Below, in pieces: positions 1-7,689 of a stretch of DNA of 64,000 bases. Numbering within the stretch: position 1 is the stretch's first letter; every line of letters begins with the position of its first letter. The position numbers were made by a program, and so were the translations under genes. The stretch covers positions 434,001-498,000 of the forward strand of contig NZ_JALLGK010000004.1 of NCBI RefSeq assembly GCF_023072595.1, read 5' to 3'. The notes below the pieces were generated by a model. That model did not search any database, had not been told where the DNA came from, and saw only the letters and a list, made by a program, of their open reading frames with translations. The stretch comes from Streptomyces sp. XM4193. GTDB taxonomy: Bacteria > Actinomycetota > Actinomycetes > Streptomycetales > Streptomycetaceae.

Positions 1-344
1 TCGCCCTTGGCCAGCGGATCGGGGTGCACCGAGCAGACCAACCGCTTGTCCGGGTCGTGCAGGACGAGCACGGGGTGCTCCTCGTCCTGTCGGGCCAGCC
101 TGGCCGTACGGGTCTCCACCTCGGTGACGGTGGTCGGGCCGCCGGCCGGTTCGGGCGAGGGTGTGAAGGTCGCCTCGTCGGGGCTCAGCGGGCCGCCGGC
201 CTTCACCAGCCCGACGCGTGCCAGGGCGTTCTCCGCGCGGTGCTCCCCCTCGGGGAGCAGCATGAAGATCTCGCCCTCGGGCCAGAGCCCGGCGTGCGAT
301 CCGGAGGTGCCGCTCACCTCGACGGTGAAGTTCGACCGGGTCAA
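1..344 (-). CDS. Hypothetical protein, incomplete (continues beyond left edge)
   Basis: Only the first 114 codons are in the window. The TTG start at 344-342 is chosen because a GGGAG ribosome-binding sequence lies 6 bases upstream and an in-frame TGA lies five codons upstream, so the frame cannot begin earlier. A GTG nine codons further in is the alternative. The visible part is acidic, with no signal peptide or membrane segment, and third positions are GC-rich as in real genes of this window. I do not recognise the family and assign no function. Confidence 0.6.
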   Translation of the reverse strand, partial: MTRSNFTVEVSGTSGSHAGLWPEGEIFMLLPEGEHRAENALARVGLVKAGGPLSPDEATFTPSPEPAGGPTTVTEVETRTARLARQDEEHPVLVLHDPDKRLVCSVHPDPLAKG

Positions 345-790
345 CGTCCGCTCCCGTCAGTCGGTGCCTCGGGCAGTTGCCGCGCCGGGTCGCGCCGCCC
401 GTCATGCGCAGATTCTGCCAACTGCCCCCGCCCGCGCAGTAGTCGGGGCGGACAGAAATCTTCCGAGCGGGTGCGCGGACGCGTGGGTCGCGCGGCGTGG
501 TGCGGTCCGCGCGTGGGGCTGCGGGGTGCGGTGCGTGCGGGCGGGGCGCGGTGCGTGCGGCGGGGTGCGGTGCGTGCGGGCGGGGCCGGCTCGCAACCCC
601 CGCGGCGCCTGCGGGGCCACGGCGCGTCACCCGTGCGTCGGTTGGCCGTACGCAGCCGCAGACCCTTCAACCCGCGCACATCGGCTCGACGTCGGCCGGC
701 CACCGCACATCCAACGCGCACGGGGAGGAAGGAGGTCGCGGCAAGTCTTCCGTCCCCGAAGCCGTCCAGGCCACAGTCCAGGAGCGCGCC
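345..790. other. 446-bp intergenic region upstream of the acyltransferase pair
   Basis: This gap separates the leftward fragment from the rightward olsB-like gene. It has several long open frames on both strands, but none has a convincing start or recognisable protein, so I treat them as high-GC artefacts. Its main feature is a GC-rich tandem repeat at 521-579. A purine-rich GGAGGAAGGAGG stretch at about 723-735 is over 50 bases before the downstream ATG, too far to be its ribosome-binding site. No clear promoter was found. Confidence 0.5.
521..579. repeat. 20-bp GC-rich tandem repeat, three copies
   Basis: Three consecutive near-identical 20-base units (521-540, 541-560, 561-579, the last one base short) of the form gcggggYgcggtgcgtgcgg. 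It lies in the intergenic gap before the broken ornithine-lipid gene pair. It looks like a slippage-prone minisatellite; I see no function. Confidence 0.75.
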
Positions 791-1614
791 ATGACCGCAC
801 CCACCGTCCTCACCCGCCGACCTGCAGCCCCCACCCACCGGCCGCCCGTCTTCGACGCCGCCTCGCAGGGCGGCTACACCGTCGCTCTCGCGGTCGACGA
901 CGGCCAGGTGCGCGCCGCGCAGCGACTGCGACACGAGGTGTTCGGCGCGGAGTTCGGCGCGCGGCTGCCGGGAGCGGACAACGGCCTGGACAGCGACCGG
1001 TTCGACGCCCACTGCGACCATCTGCTCGTCACCGAGAAGGCCACCGGCGCCGTCGTCGGCACCTACCGACTGCTCCCGCCGCACGGCGCCCGCGCGGCCG
1101 AAGGGCGTTACGCGGACGCCGAGTTCGACCTCGCCCCGCACGCGTCCCTGCACAACGACCTGGTGAGGTGGGGCGTTCGTGCGTCCACCCGGACCATCGG
1201 GACGGTGCGGTGATCGCGCTGATGTGGGCCGGCATCGCCCGCTATCTGATCGGCAGCGGGCACAACTGGCTCGCCGGCTGCTGCTCCGTACCGCTGGGCG
1301 ACGGCGGCGCGGTGGCCGCGGAGGTGTACCGGCGCACCTCGGCCGGGCGCTGGGCGGCGCCCGTCGAGCACCGGGTGCGCCCGCGCCGTCCCTGGCTGCC
1401 GCCGGGCACAGAACTCGCGCGGGGGCGGGCCGGGTTCACCGAGCCGCCGCCGCTGCCCGCGCTGCTGCGCGGCTATCTGCGGCTGGGCGCCCGCGTCTGC
1501 GGTGAGCCGGCCCACGATCCGGAGTTCGACGCCGCCGACTTCTATGTGTTGCTCTCGCTCCGCGACACCAACCCCCGCTATCTGCGGCACTTTCTGGGGC
1601 TCGCCCCGCGATGA
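791..1614 (+). pseudogene. olsB: OlsB-like ornithine-acyl-ACP N-acyltransferase (GNAT fold), broken by a -1 frameshift
   Basis: The family transfers a 3-hydroxyacyl chain from acyl carrier protein to ornithine, giving lyso-ornithine lipid, the first step of ornithine-lipid synthesis. The ATG at 791 opens a frame with typical N-terminal features (QRLRHEVFGAEF, LVTEKATGAVVGTYRLLPP) that stops early at 1213. The rest of the family pattern (VGRSCVHPDHRDGAVI, CCSVPLGDGG) continues in another frame to the stop at 1614. The switch is near 1160-1168, where one G appears missing from ctggtgaggtggggc; restoring it gives LVEVGRSC and an intact protein of about 274 residues. The stop overlaps the next gene's ATG (ATGA), so the two were translationally coupled. 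Genuine decay versus sequencing error cannot be settled from sequence alone. Confidence 0.8.
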
Positions 1615-2592
1615 CCGGCTACCACGGCGGTGCGGCCGGGCCCTGGCTGCCGTCCGCGACGTGCACCGTCGGACGGTGCCTGCCGGCCGCGCCGCCCTCG
1701 GCCGGTGCGGCCCGTATCGCCCTGCGGGTCGCCGCAACCGCGGCGGTGCTGTGCGTCGGTGCGCTCTGCGCGCCGGTGTGCGCCTGCACCGGCCGCCGGT
1801 TGCGGTATGCGCTGGTGCGGCTGTGGTCCCGGACGCTGCTGCGCGCGCTGGGCGTACGGCTTCGGGTGCGCGGCCGGCGCGGCCGGGGCCCGGCGCTCGT
1901 GGTGGCCAACCACATCTCCTGGCTGGACGTGGTGGTGCTGGCGGCGGTGTCTCCGGGGCGGATGCTTGCGAAGGCGGAGGTCGACAGCTATCCGGTGATC
2001 GGCGCTCTGGCCCGCGCCGCCGGGACGGTGTTCATCGAGCGGCGGCGGCTCAGGGAACTGCCGTTGGTGGTGGACCGGTTGGCGCGGGCGTTGGGGGAGG
2101 GGGGCGACGGTGGTGGCGTTCCCTCAGGGCACCACCTGGTGCGGACGCCGCCAGGGGCCGTTCCGTCCCGCGGTGTTCGACGCCGCCGTACGCGCCGCGG
2201 TCCCGGTGCGGCCGGTGGCGCTGAGCTACCGCCAGCCGGGATCCGCGCCCTCGACGGTGGCGGCCTTCGTCGGCGACGACTCGCTGCCGCGCTCGCTGCG
2301 GCGCGTACTCGGCGCGGTCGAACTCTCCGTGCACGCCGAGCTGTTGCCCCCGGTCCGGCCGCCGGCCCACTCGCACGCCGCGTCCCGATCGGCTGCCGGG
2401 GTCCGCTCGTCCGGCGGTCTCGGCCCGTCCGCCGCGCCGGGTGCCGGGTCCTGCGGGCCGGCTGCCGGGAACGGACGCGGCGGCCGCAGGGTCGCGCGCC
2501 GCGGGCTGGCGCATCTGACCACGGACCTGGTGGTGACCCCGCGTGGGGCGACCGATTACGCTCGTGAACATGACCGCGCTCCGTCAGGGTGA
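1611..2592 (+). pseudogene. PlsC/OlsA-like 1-acyl-glycerol-phosphate or lyso-ornithine-lipid acyltransferase, broken by a +1 frameshift
   Basis: Beside an OlsB-like gene this acyltransferase probably performs the second acylation of ornithine lipid (OlsA role); a general lysophospholipid acyltransferase is the alternative. The ATG at 1611 overlaps the preceding stop. One hydrophobic segment at about residues 35-60 precedes the catalytic NHISWLD box (HxxxxD). The reading then changes frame near 2094-2107: a run of six G where five are expected shifts the frame. The correct continuation (VVAFPQGTTWCGRRQGPFRP, PVRPVALSYR, the substrate-binding region) is readable in the other frame to the stop at 2592. 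Removing one G would give about 326 residues, normal for the family. It is the second single-base indel within 950 bp, in the partner gene of the same pathway. Confidence 0.8.
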
Positions 2593-2890
2593 CCAGTCCG
2601 CAGCCGCCTCCGTTCTTCCGCGCAGGGGGCGGCTGACGCCACGCCAGGCACGGCTGGTGCGCGCGGTGACCGCCGCGGTGGTGATGGTCGTGGTCGCCGT
2701 CGGGATGGTGGTGCGCTTCGCGGCCCAACCCTCGCTGGTGACACTGGGGTTGTACGGCGTCGCGCTGATCTGCTCCGGTACCGCGATCGTGCTCAGCCGC
2801 TGGGGCCGGACCAGGGTCGCCGGAGCGGTGCTGGTCGCCGGAATCGCCGTTGTCGTGGTGATCGAACCGCTCGTGCGGGTCGGCTCCTGA
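2570..2890 (+). CDS. Small integral membrane protein of unknown function
   Basis: The 106-residue product begins with a short, mildly basic N-terminus and has three hydrophobic segments (about residues 26-46, 52-70 and 78-98), so it is predicted to sit in the cytoplasmic membrane. The ATG at 2570 is preferred; an in-frame GTG at 2543 is possible but would overlap the acyltransferase more. The gene overlaps the end of the frameshifted acyltransferase by 23 bases. A TAcgcT-like box shortly before the ATG could allow leaderless transcription. I do not recognise a functional family. Confidence 0.7.
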   Translation: MTALRQGDQSAAASVLPRRGRLTPRQARLVRAVTAAVVMVVVAVGMVVRFAAQPSLVTLGLYGVALICSGTAIVLSRWGRTRVAGAVLVAGIAVVVVIEPLVRVGS

Positions 2891-3000
2891 CGGCCGGTGC
2901 GCCACCGGTCGTGATGCCGGTGCGCCCGCGTCGCGACCGGGAGCGAGCGGGCCGCTCCCGCCGGGCGGACTCCGGCCTCGCTCGGCCGCAACTCCCTGCG

Positions 3001-3006
3001 TAGGCT
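3001..3006 (+). promoter_or_regulatory. Candidate -10 box for leaderless transcription of the DUF1707 gene
   Basis: TAGGCT lies exactly six bases before the ATG at 3013, the spacing at which transcription starts at the A of the start codon. No Shine-Dalgarno sequence precedes this ATG, which fits. A convincing -35 box is not visible. Confidence 0.5.
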
Positions 3007-3012
3007 TTCGCC

Positions 3013-3708
3013 ATGACCAAGGACCTCCCCGAGATGCGCGCCTCCGACGCGGACCGCGACGCCATCGCCGAACGGCTTCGAGACGGCTATGCCGAAGGAC
3101 GGCTGACCACCGAGGAGTTCGAGGAGCGCCTGGAAGCCACGTACGCCTCGCGCACCCGCAGTGAACTGGTGCCGCTGGTGCAGGATCTGCCGCAACCAGG
3201 CTCGGACACGGCGCTCGGGGCCGCGGACGGTACGCAGACCGCCGGAGCGTCGGTCCAGCGCTGGCGCGACCGCTACGGCGCGACCCCCACCTCCCGCACC
3301 GGAGTCGCGGTGATGGGCGGGTTCGTGCGCAAGGGCAGCTGGATCATGCCGCGGATCTTCCGCTGCTTCACCCTCTGGGGCGGCGGCGAGATCGACCTGC
3401 GTCAGGCCCGGTTCGAGGACCGCGACGTGGAGATCAAGGCGTTCGCGATCATGGGCGGCATCGACATCATCGTCCCGCACGACGCCGAGGTGGAGGTCAC
3501 CGGCATCGGGATCATGGGCGGGTTCGAGCAGGGCGCCACCGGCACCGGCACCGCGGGCGCACCGCGCATCACGGTCAGCGGGCTCGCCCTCTGGGGCGGC
3601 GTCGACGTGCGCCGCAAGAAGCCGAAGAAGGGGGAGCGGGGCGAGGGCCGGGAGCTGCCGGAGGGCCCCAAGGACCCGCACTCGGGCGGCCACGGCGGCT
3701 GGCACTAG
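3013..3708 (+). CDS. DUF1707 domain protein with LiaF-like C-terminal repeats
   Basis: Residues about 9-61 (MRASDADRDAIAERLRDGY then LTTEEFEERLEATYASRTRSE) match DUF1707, a small domain common at the N-terminus of actinobacterial envelope-associated proteins. The C-terminal half shows regularly spaced Gly-Gly strands (VAVMGGF, FTLWGGGEIDL, FAIMGGIDI, IGIMGGFE, LALWGGVDV), the repeated beta-strand pattern of the cell-wall-active antibiotic response (YvqF/LiaF) domain. There is no signal peptide or membrane span, so it is probably cytoplasmic or peripheral. The tail is Lys/Gly-rich and charged. Its biochemical role is unknown. A -10 box six bases before the ATG suggests leaderless expression. 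Confidence 0.85.
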   Translation: MTKDLPEMRASDADRDAIAERLRDGYAEGRLTTEEFEERLEATYASRTRSELVPLVQDLPQPGSDTALGAADGTQTAGASVQRWRDRYGATPTSRTGVAVMGGFVRKGSWIMPRIFRCFTLWGGGEIDLRQARFEDRDVEIKAFAIMGGIDIIVPHDAEVEVTGIGIMGGFEQGATGTGTAGAPRITVSGLALWGGVDVRRKKPKKGERGEGRELPEGPKDPHSGGHGGWH

Positions 3709-3765
3709 GGTCCGTCGTCCCGGGTCCGCCGGAACGGGCTGCGGGCGCCGGCGTCCGACCGGCCG

Positions 3766-5217
3766 TCAGCGGGGCTCCCAGCACGGTGGATCGGCGCCGG
3801 GGACGCCCGGCGCTCGGGACCAGTCGTCCGGGCCGCCGTCGTGGACCAGCGGCGGGGCGGCGTACCGCAGTCTGCCGAGGGGGCTGTCCCGCTCCAGGAG
3901 CAGGGGTTCCGGGTCGGTGTCCCCAGCCGTCGGCGCACCGCCGCCGGGTGGGCGTCCCGGCCCGGCGCCGGGCGTGTCCGGGGCGTTGGGCGGCCAGTCG
4001 AGCAGGGCGTGTGCGGTGCGGGCGAGCACCGCCCGTACCAGTACGCTGCCGGGCTCGCCCGCGCGCTGCGCGCTCAGTGCCCGCAGCAGTGCGGTGGCCA
4101 GCAGATAGCCGGTGCCGTGGTCCAGCGCCTGGGCCGGCAGCGCCCCGGGGCGCTCTTCGTCCCCCTCGACGAGCGCGATGCCGGAGGCGGCCTGGACCAG
4201 GCTGTCGAAACCGCGGCGTCCCGCCCATGGCCCCTCCTCGCCCCACGCGTTGAGCGTGCCGACCACCAGCCCCGCTCTGCGCTCGGCCAGCGCGTCGGGG
4301 GAGAGCCCGAACCTGTCGAGCGCGCCGGGCCGGTAGCCGGTGACGACCACATGGGCCTCGGCGAGCAGCTCCCGGAACGTGCGCAGGTCCCCGCCGTTCG
4401 CCAGATCGAGCCGGGTCGTGCGCTTGCCGATGCCGACATCGGCGTGGGTCTGCGGACTCTCCGGCAGCTGCGGCGGGTCCACCCGCAGCACGTCCGCGCC
4501 GAGCAGCGCGAGCGTACGGGTGGCCACCGGCCCGGCGAGCACCCTCGTCAGGTCCAACACCCGCAGACGGGAAGGCCGTTGCGGCGCGATCGGCGCGGCA
4601 CCGTCCAACCGCACGGGGGCCGGCAGCAGCGGTTCGCCGGCGCCGAGGGCGCCCTGCGGATGCGCCCGCCACTGCGCGGGCGTGCGTACGGCCACCGCGA
4701 GACCACCGGCGGCGAAGACCTCCCGCTCCACCTGTTCGGCGTCGCGTTCGGCGAGCGTCCGCGCGACCCGTTCGACCAGTTGCTCGCTGTCCGCGCCCGG
4801 GTCCGGGAGGCAGAGGGCCGCGAGCAGACGGGCACGGTGGTGCGGGTAGTTGGCGTGGGTGCGCACCCAGCCGTCGGCGGTGCGCCAGAACCGGGACAGC
4901 GGCGCGAACCCGTTCACCGCCCGGCCGTCGACGCGCAGCAGCCGCTCGCTGCGGAAGGCCGCCACCACCCGGGCGTCCGACAGCTCCACCCGGGCGCCCG
5001 GGTTCGCGTACTCGGCCGCGGCCAGCGCGCACACACCGGTGGTGGCGCGCGCCAGATCCAGCACCGGCAGCCGCGCCGCGAGCCCGTGCGCGCGAACGTG
5101 CCGCAGCCGCCGCAGATCGGCGGGGTCGCCGCCCAGCCGTGACCAGATCCGTCCACCCGCCTCGCGCCAACCGGCGTCCTCGGGCGGACGGTCGTGCGGG
5201 CTCTCGCAACGCGTCAT
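3766..5217 (-). CDS. Class III (CaiB/BaiF family) CoA transferase
   Basis: The family moves CoA between carboxylic acids or racemises 2-methylacyl-CoA. The 483-residue product has two CaiB-like parts. The N-terminal half carries a region usually found late in the family (SRFWRTADGWVRTHANYPHHRARLL). The second half begins with the canonical opening (RLRVLDLTRVLAGPVATRTLALLGADVLRVD, about residues 215-245), followed by GIGKRTTRLDL and a LDHGTGYLLA segment. The arrangement therefore looks permuted or duplicated relative to simple CaiB proteins, as in some actinobacterial members. The ATG at 5217 is chosen; the neighbouring nfi gene diverges from it. Substrate unknown. Confidence 0.8.
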   Translation of the reverse strand: MTRCESPHDRPPEDAGWREAGGRIWSRLGGDPADLRRLRHVRAHGLAARLPVLDLARATTGVCALAAAEYANPGARVELSDARVVAAFRSERLLRVDGRAVNGFAPLSRFWRTADGWVRTHANYPHHRARLLAALCLPDPGADSEQLVERVARTLAERDAEQVEREVFAAGGLAVAVRTPAQWRAHPQGALGAGEPLLPAPVRLDGAAPIAPQRPSRLRVLDLTRVLAGPVATRTLALLGADVLRVDPPQLPESPQTHADVGIGKRTTRLDLANGGDLRTFRELLAEAHVVVTGYRPGALDRFGLSPDALAERRAGLVVGTLNAWGEEGPWAGRRGFDSLVQAASGIALVEGDEERPGALPAQALDHGTGYLLATALLRALSAQRAGEPGSVLVRAVLARTAHALLDWPPNAPDTPGAGPGRPPGGGAPTAGDTDPEPLLLERDSPLGRLRYAAPPLVHDGGPDDWSRAPGVPGADPPCWEPR

Positions 5218-5381
5218 GACCGCCACGCTAGACGAGCGCCGGATCTGTCGGGCGGGACCCGGCGGCACTGCGCGCCGCGGTCCGGTGCCGGCTCTGCCCT
5301 GTGCCGGGTGGTGTGTGCGGTGTGCTGCCGCGTGCCGTGCGGACCCGCCGCAGTGCGGACCGGGCGCGGTGAACAGGGGCG

Positions 5382-5387
5382 TAGCGT
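5382..5387 (+). promoter_or_regulatory. Candidate -10 box for near-leaderless nfi transcription
   Basis: TAGCGT lies seven bases upstream of the ATG at 5395. No good Shine-Dalgarno is present (only ggggcgg) and the -35 region is weak. Confidence 0.4.
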
Positions 5388-5394
5388 GGGGCGG

Positions 5395-6090
5395 ATGAGG
5401 ACCACGGACGAGCACCGCACCCCGGCCGACGACGAGGAGGCGGTGGCGACGCAGCTGAGGCTGCGCGGTCGGGTCGACCTCGTCGACTCCTCCCCGGCAC
5501 CCGGCGCGCCGGGCACACTCGTCGCCGGCGTGGACGTGGCGTACGACGACGCGGGCGGCCGACTCGCGGCGGCGGCAGTGCTGTTGGACGCGGCCGAGCT
5601 GCGCGTGGTGCACAGTGCGACGGCCCGCGGACCCGTCCCGTACCCCTACCGTCCCGGACTGCTGGCGTTCCGGGAGCTGCCGGCGGTGCTCGAGGCGTTG
5701 TCCCGGCTGGACGCCCGGCCGGACCTGGTGGTGTGCGACGGCTACGGGCTCGCGCACCCGCGCCGCTTCGGACTGGCGAGTCATCTGGGCGTGGTCACCG
5801 CGATGCCCTGCCTGGGTGTCGCCAAGAACCCGTTCGGCTTCCACCACGGCGAGTTGGGCGCCGAGCGAGGTGCCCGGGCGCCGCTGCTGGACCCGGAGAC
5901 CGGCGAGGAGGTCGGCGCCGCCCTGCGCACCCGGCGCGGCGTCAAACCGGTGTACGTGTCGGCGGGCCACCGGGTCTCGGCGGACGCGGCGTGCGCGCAC
6001 GTCCTGTCGCTGGCCAGGGAGTACCGCCAGCCGGAGACCACCCGCCTCGCCGACCGGCTCTGCCGCGACGCACTCGCCGCACCCGGCTGA
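5395..6090 (+). CDS. nfi: Endonuclease V (deoxyinosine 3' endonuclease)
   Basis: Endonuclease V nicks DNA (or RNA) at the second phosphodiester bond 3' of inosine in repair of deaminated adenine. The 231-residue product has the conserved order of motifs: VAGVDVAY with catalytic Asp47, YRPGLLAFRE, DGYGLAHPRRFGLASHLGV with the DG and His positions, GVAKNPF and a late VKPVYVSAGHRVS. Length is normal. The ATG at 5395 follows a -10-like box. The gene stands alone, divergent from the CoA transferase and convergent with the saccharopine-dehydrogenase-like gene. Confidence 0.92.
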   Translation: MRTTDEHRTPADDEEAVATQLRLRGRVDLVDSSPAPGAPGTLVAGVDVAYDDAGGRLAAAAVLLDAAELRVVHSATARGPVPYPYRPGLLAFRELPAVLEALSRLDARPDLVVCDGYGLAHPRRFGLASHLGVVTAMPCLGVAKNPFGFHHGELGAERGARAPLLDPETGEEVGAALRTRRGVKPVYVSAGHRVSADAACAHVLSLAREYRQPETTRLADRLCRDALAAPG

Positions 6091-6100
6091 ACCGGCCCGC

Positions 6101-6256
6101 CCCGCACCGGGCCGGGCCGTCCCGCACCGGGCCGACCCCGCACCGGGCCGCGGCCTCGGCGACGAGCGGCCGGCACCCGGGGTGGGCAGCGGTCTCTCGC
6201 CCGCCGCCCGCGTACCGCGCCCGCCCGCGTACCGCGCCCGCCCGCGTACCGCGCCC
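6101..6256. repeat. GC-rich minisatellite block (14-bp x3 and 17-bp x3)
   Basis: Two short repeat families fill the gap between convergent genes. The 14-base unit cccgcaccgggccg occurs at 6101, 6121 and 6137. The 17-base unit gcccgcgtaccgcgccc occurs in three perfect tandem copies at 6206-6256. No coding potential is credible here. They may form structured RNA at the 3' ends of both transcripts, but this is only a possibility. Confidence 0.8.
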
Positions 6257-6316
6257 GCCCTCGCCGGAACGCGGACGCGGAGGCCGACGCGGACGCGGAC
6301 CGGGCGGCGCCGTGCC

Positions 6317-7480
6317 TCAGGCCACCCGGAAGACGATGCCGGCCGCGCGCAGCCGCTCGATGAGCGGTTCGCCCATGGCGACGGCCGTCGTCACCTGCCC
6401 GCTGGTGTGCGGCAGTTCGTCGAAGGCCAGGCAGAGCGCTGATTCGGCGAGCATCTTCGCCGTCTCGCCGTAGCCGGGGTCCCCGCCGCTGACCTCGGTG
6501 CGGACGGTCTGTCCGCCTCCGGTCGCGGTGAAGCGCACCGAGAACCAGCTCCTGGCCCGGCGGCTCTCGCTCGGTCCGTCTCCGGGGGCCAGCTTCGCGC
6601 CCAACTTCCGCCGCGCGGGCGGGATCTGGGCTGCCAGTGCGATGCCGGCGACCCCCAGCACTCCGCCGGCCACCACCGGAAGCCGGCGGACCGCGGCGGC
6701 GTGCCGGTACTCGAAGTCCGGCCCGTACCGCTCCAGTTGGGCCGCCGAACGGCCCACGATCTGCGGATCGATGGTCGGCAGCGGTACGGCCCAGGCCGGC
6801 ATCCCCTTGGCGCGACGGATCCGGCCGACCGGGGTGGAGATGCGCCGGTCGCGGGGGCGGGGCTCGAGCTCGCGGCGGGCCCTGGCGGTGGCGGACATGG
6901 TCTGCCAACGGGCGAACGACTCCAGTGCCGAGGCGAAGGTGCCGCCGGACATCCCGGCCTTGGCGCGGACGTACCCCTCCACGCGCAGCGGAACGTCCTG
7001 CGGCATCCGGAGCACGGTGAACAGCACTCCGAGGTCGTGCGGCACGGAGTCGAAGCCGCAGGCGTGCACCAGCCGGGCGCCGGTCTCCCGGGCGCGGGCG
7101 TGGTGGTTGACGTACACGGTGTCGACGAACTGGGGCTCGCCGGTGAGGTCGAGATAGTCGGTGCCGGCGTCGGCGCAGGCGGCGGCCAGCGGTTCGCCGT
7201 ACTGCAGGTACGGGCCGACCGTCGTCGCCAGCACCCGGGTGGAGCCGGCCAGCTCGCGCAGTGAGTCGGGGTCGCCGGAGTCGGCGCGCAGCAGCGGCAG
7301 TTCCGCCAGCTCGGGGAAGCGGGCGGCCAACTCGGCGCGCAGCGCGGTGAGTTTGGCCGTGTCGCGGCCCGCCAGCGCCCAACGGCAGTGCTCGGGTGCG
7401 TTCTCGGCCAGGTACTCGGCGGTGAGTCGGCCGACGAACCCGGTGGCACCGAAGAGAACGACGTCGTACTTCCTTGGCAC
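6317..7480 (-). CDS. Saccharopine dehydrogenase-like / trans-acting enoyl reductase family protein
   Basis: The 387-residue product opens with a Rossmann signature (YDVVLFGATGFVGRLTAEYLA) and continues as in the saccharopine-dehydrogenase-like family, which in mycobacteria includes the trans-acting enoyl reductase of phthiocerol lipid synthesis. A hydrophobic stretch near residues 265-285 (VVAGGVLGVAGIALAAQ) is usual for this subgroup and suggests membrane association. The GTG start at 7480 has an AGGAG ribosome-binding site six bases upstream. The gene diverges from the beta-oxidation block, so a lipid role is plausible, but the actual reaction is unknown. Confidence 0.8.
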   Translation of the reverse strand: MPRKYDVVLFGATGFVGRLTAEYLAENAPEHCRWALAGRDTAKLTALRAELAARFPELAELPLLRADSGDPDSLRELAGSTRVLATTVGPYLQYGEPLAAACADAGTDYLDLTGEPQFVDTVYVNHHARARETGARLVHACGFDSVPHDLGVLFTVLRMPQDVPLRVEGYVRAKAGMSGGTFASALESFARWQTMSATARARRELEPRPRDRRISTPVGRIRRAKGMPAWAVPLPTIDPQIVGRSAAQLERYGPDFEYRHAAAVRRLPVVAGGVLGVAGIALAAQIPPARRKLGAKLAPGDGPSESRRARSWFSVRFTATGGGQTVRTEVSGGDPGYGETAKMLAESALCLAFDELPHTSGQVTTAVAMGEPLIERLRAAGIVFRVA

Positions 7481-7626
7481 GTCTGCTCCTTGTCCTGGGG
7501 TGTTCCCGACCGTACGGCGTGGCGGGGCGGGCACACCGAGCGGGGCCGCGCAGAGGCGCTTCGCGCCAACGGGGCGGTGTTCCGCCGGGGAAGGTGCGCC
7601 GTGCGTCCGAGGGGGCTTGTGCAAAG

Positions 7627-7672
7627 TGGAACACGTTCTTAGCATCACCGGTGTTACATCATTGGTGTCACA
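7627..7672 (+). promoter_or_regulatory. Operator-like boxes upstream of the beta-oxidation genes
   Basis: Two kinds of symmetric site lie in the divergent gap before the ATG at 7690. TGGAACACGTTCTTA (7627-7641) has AAC-2-GTT symmetry and is one base off the published KstR consensus TnnAACnnGTTnnA. Further in are two self-complementary TGTnACA boxes (7652-7658 and 7666-7672) inside a GGTGTYACA direct repeat. These are plausible binding sites for a lipid-responsive repressor; which one is unknown. Confidence 0.45.
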
Positions 7673-7689
7673 CGCGGTGAAGAGGTGCG

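Noticed and set aside
7..790. Overlapping plus-strand open frames at the left edge
   Set aside because: Translations are Arg/Gly/Pro-rich through the 20-bp repeat with no start context. Only the part of the longer frame after about 1160 is real, as the shifted end of the OlsB-like protein.
1155..1170. Programmed ribosomal frameshift in the OlsB-like gene
   Set aside because: No slippery heptamer or downstream structure typical of programmed shifting is visible, and the family is not known to use it. Mutation or sequencing error is simpler.
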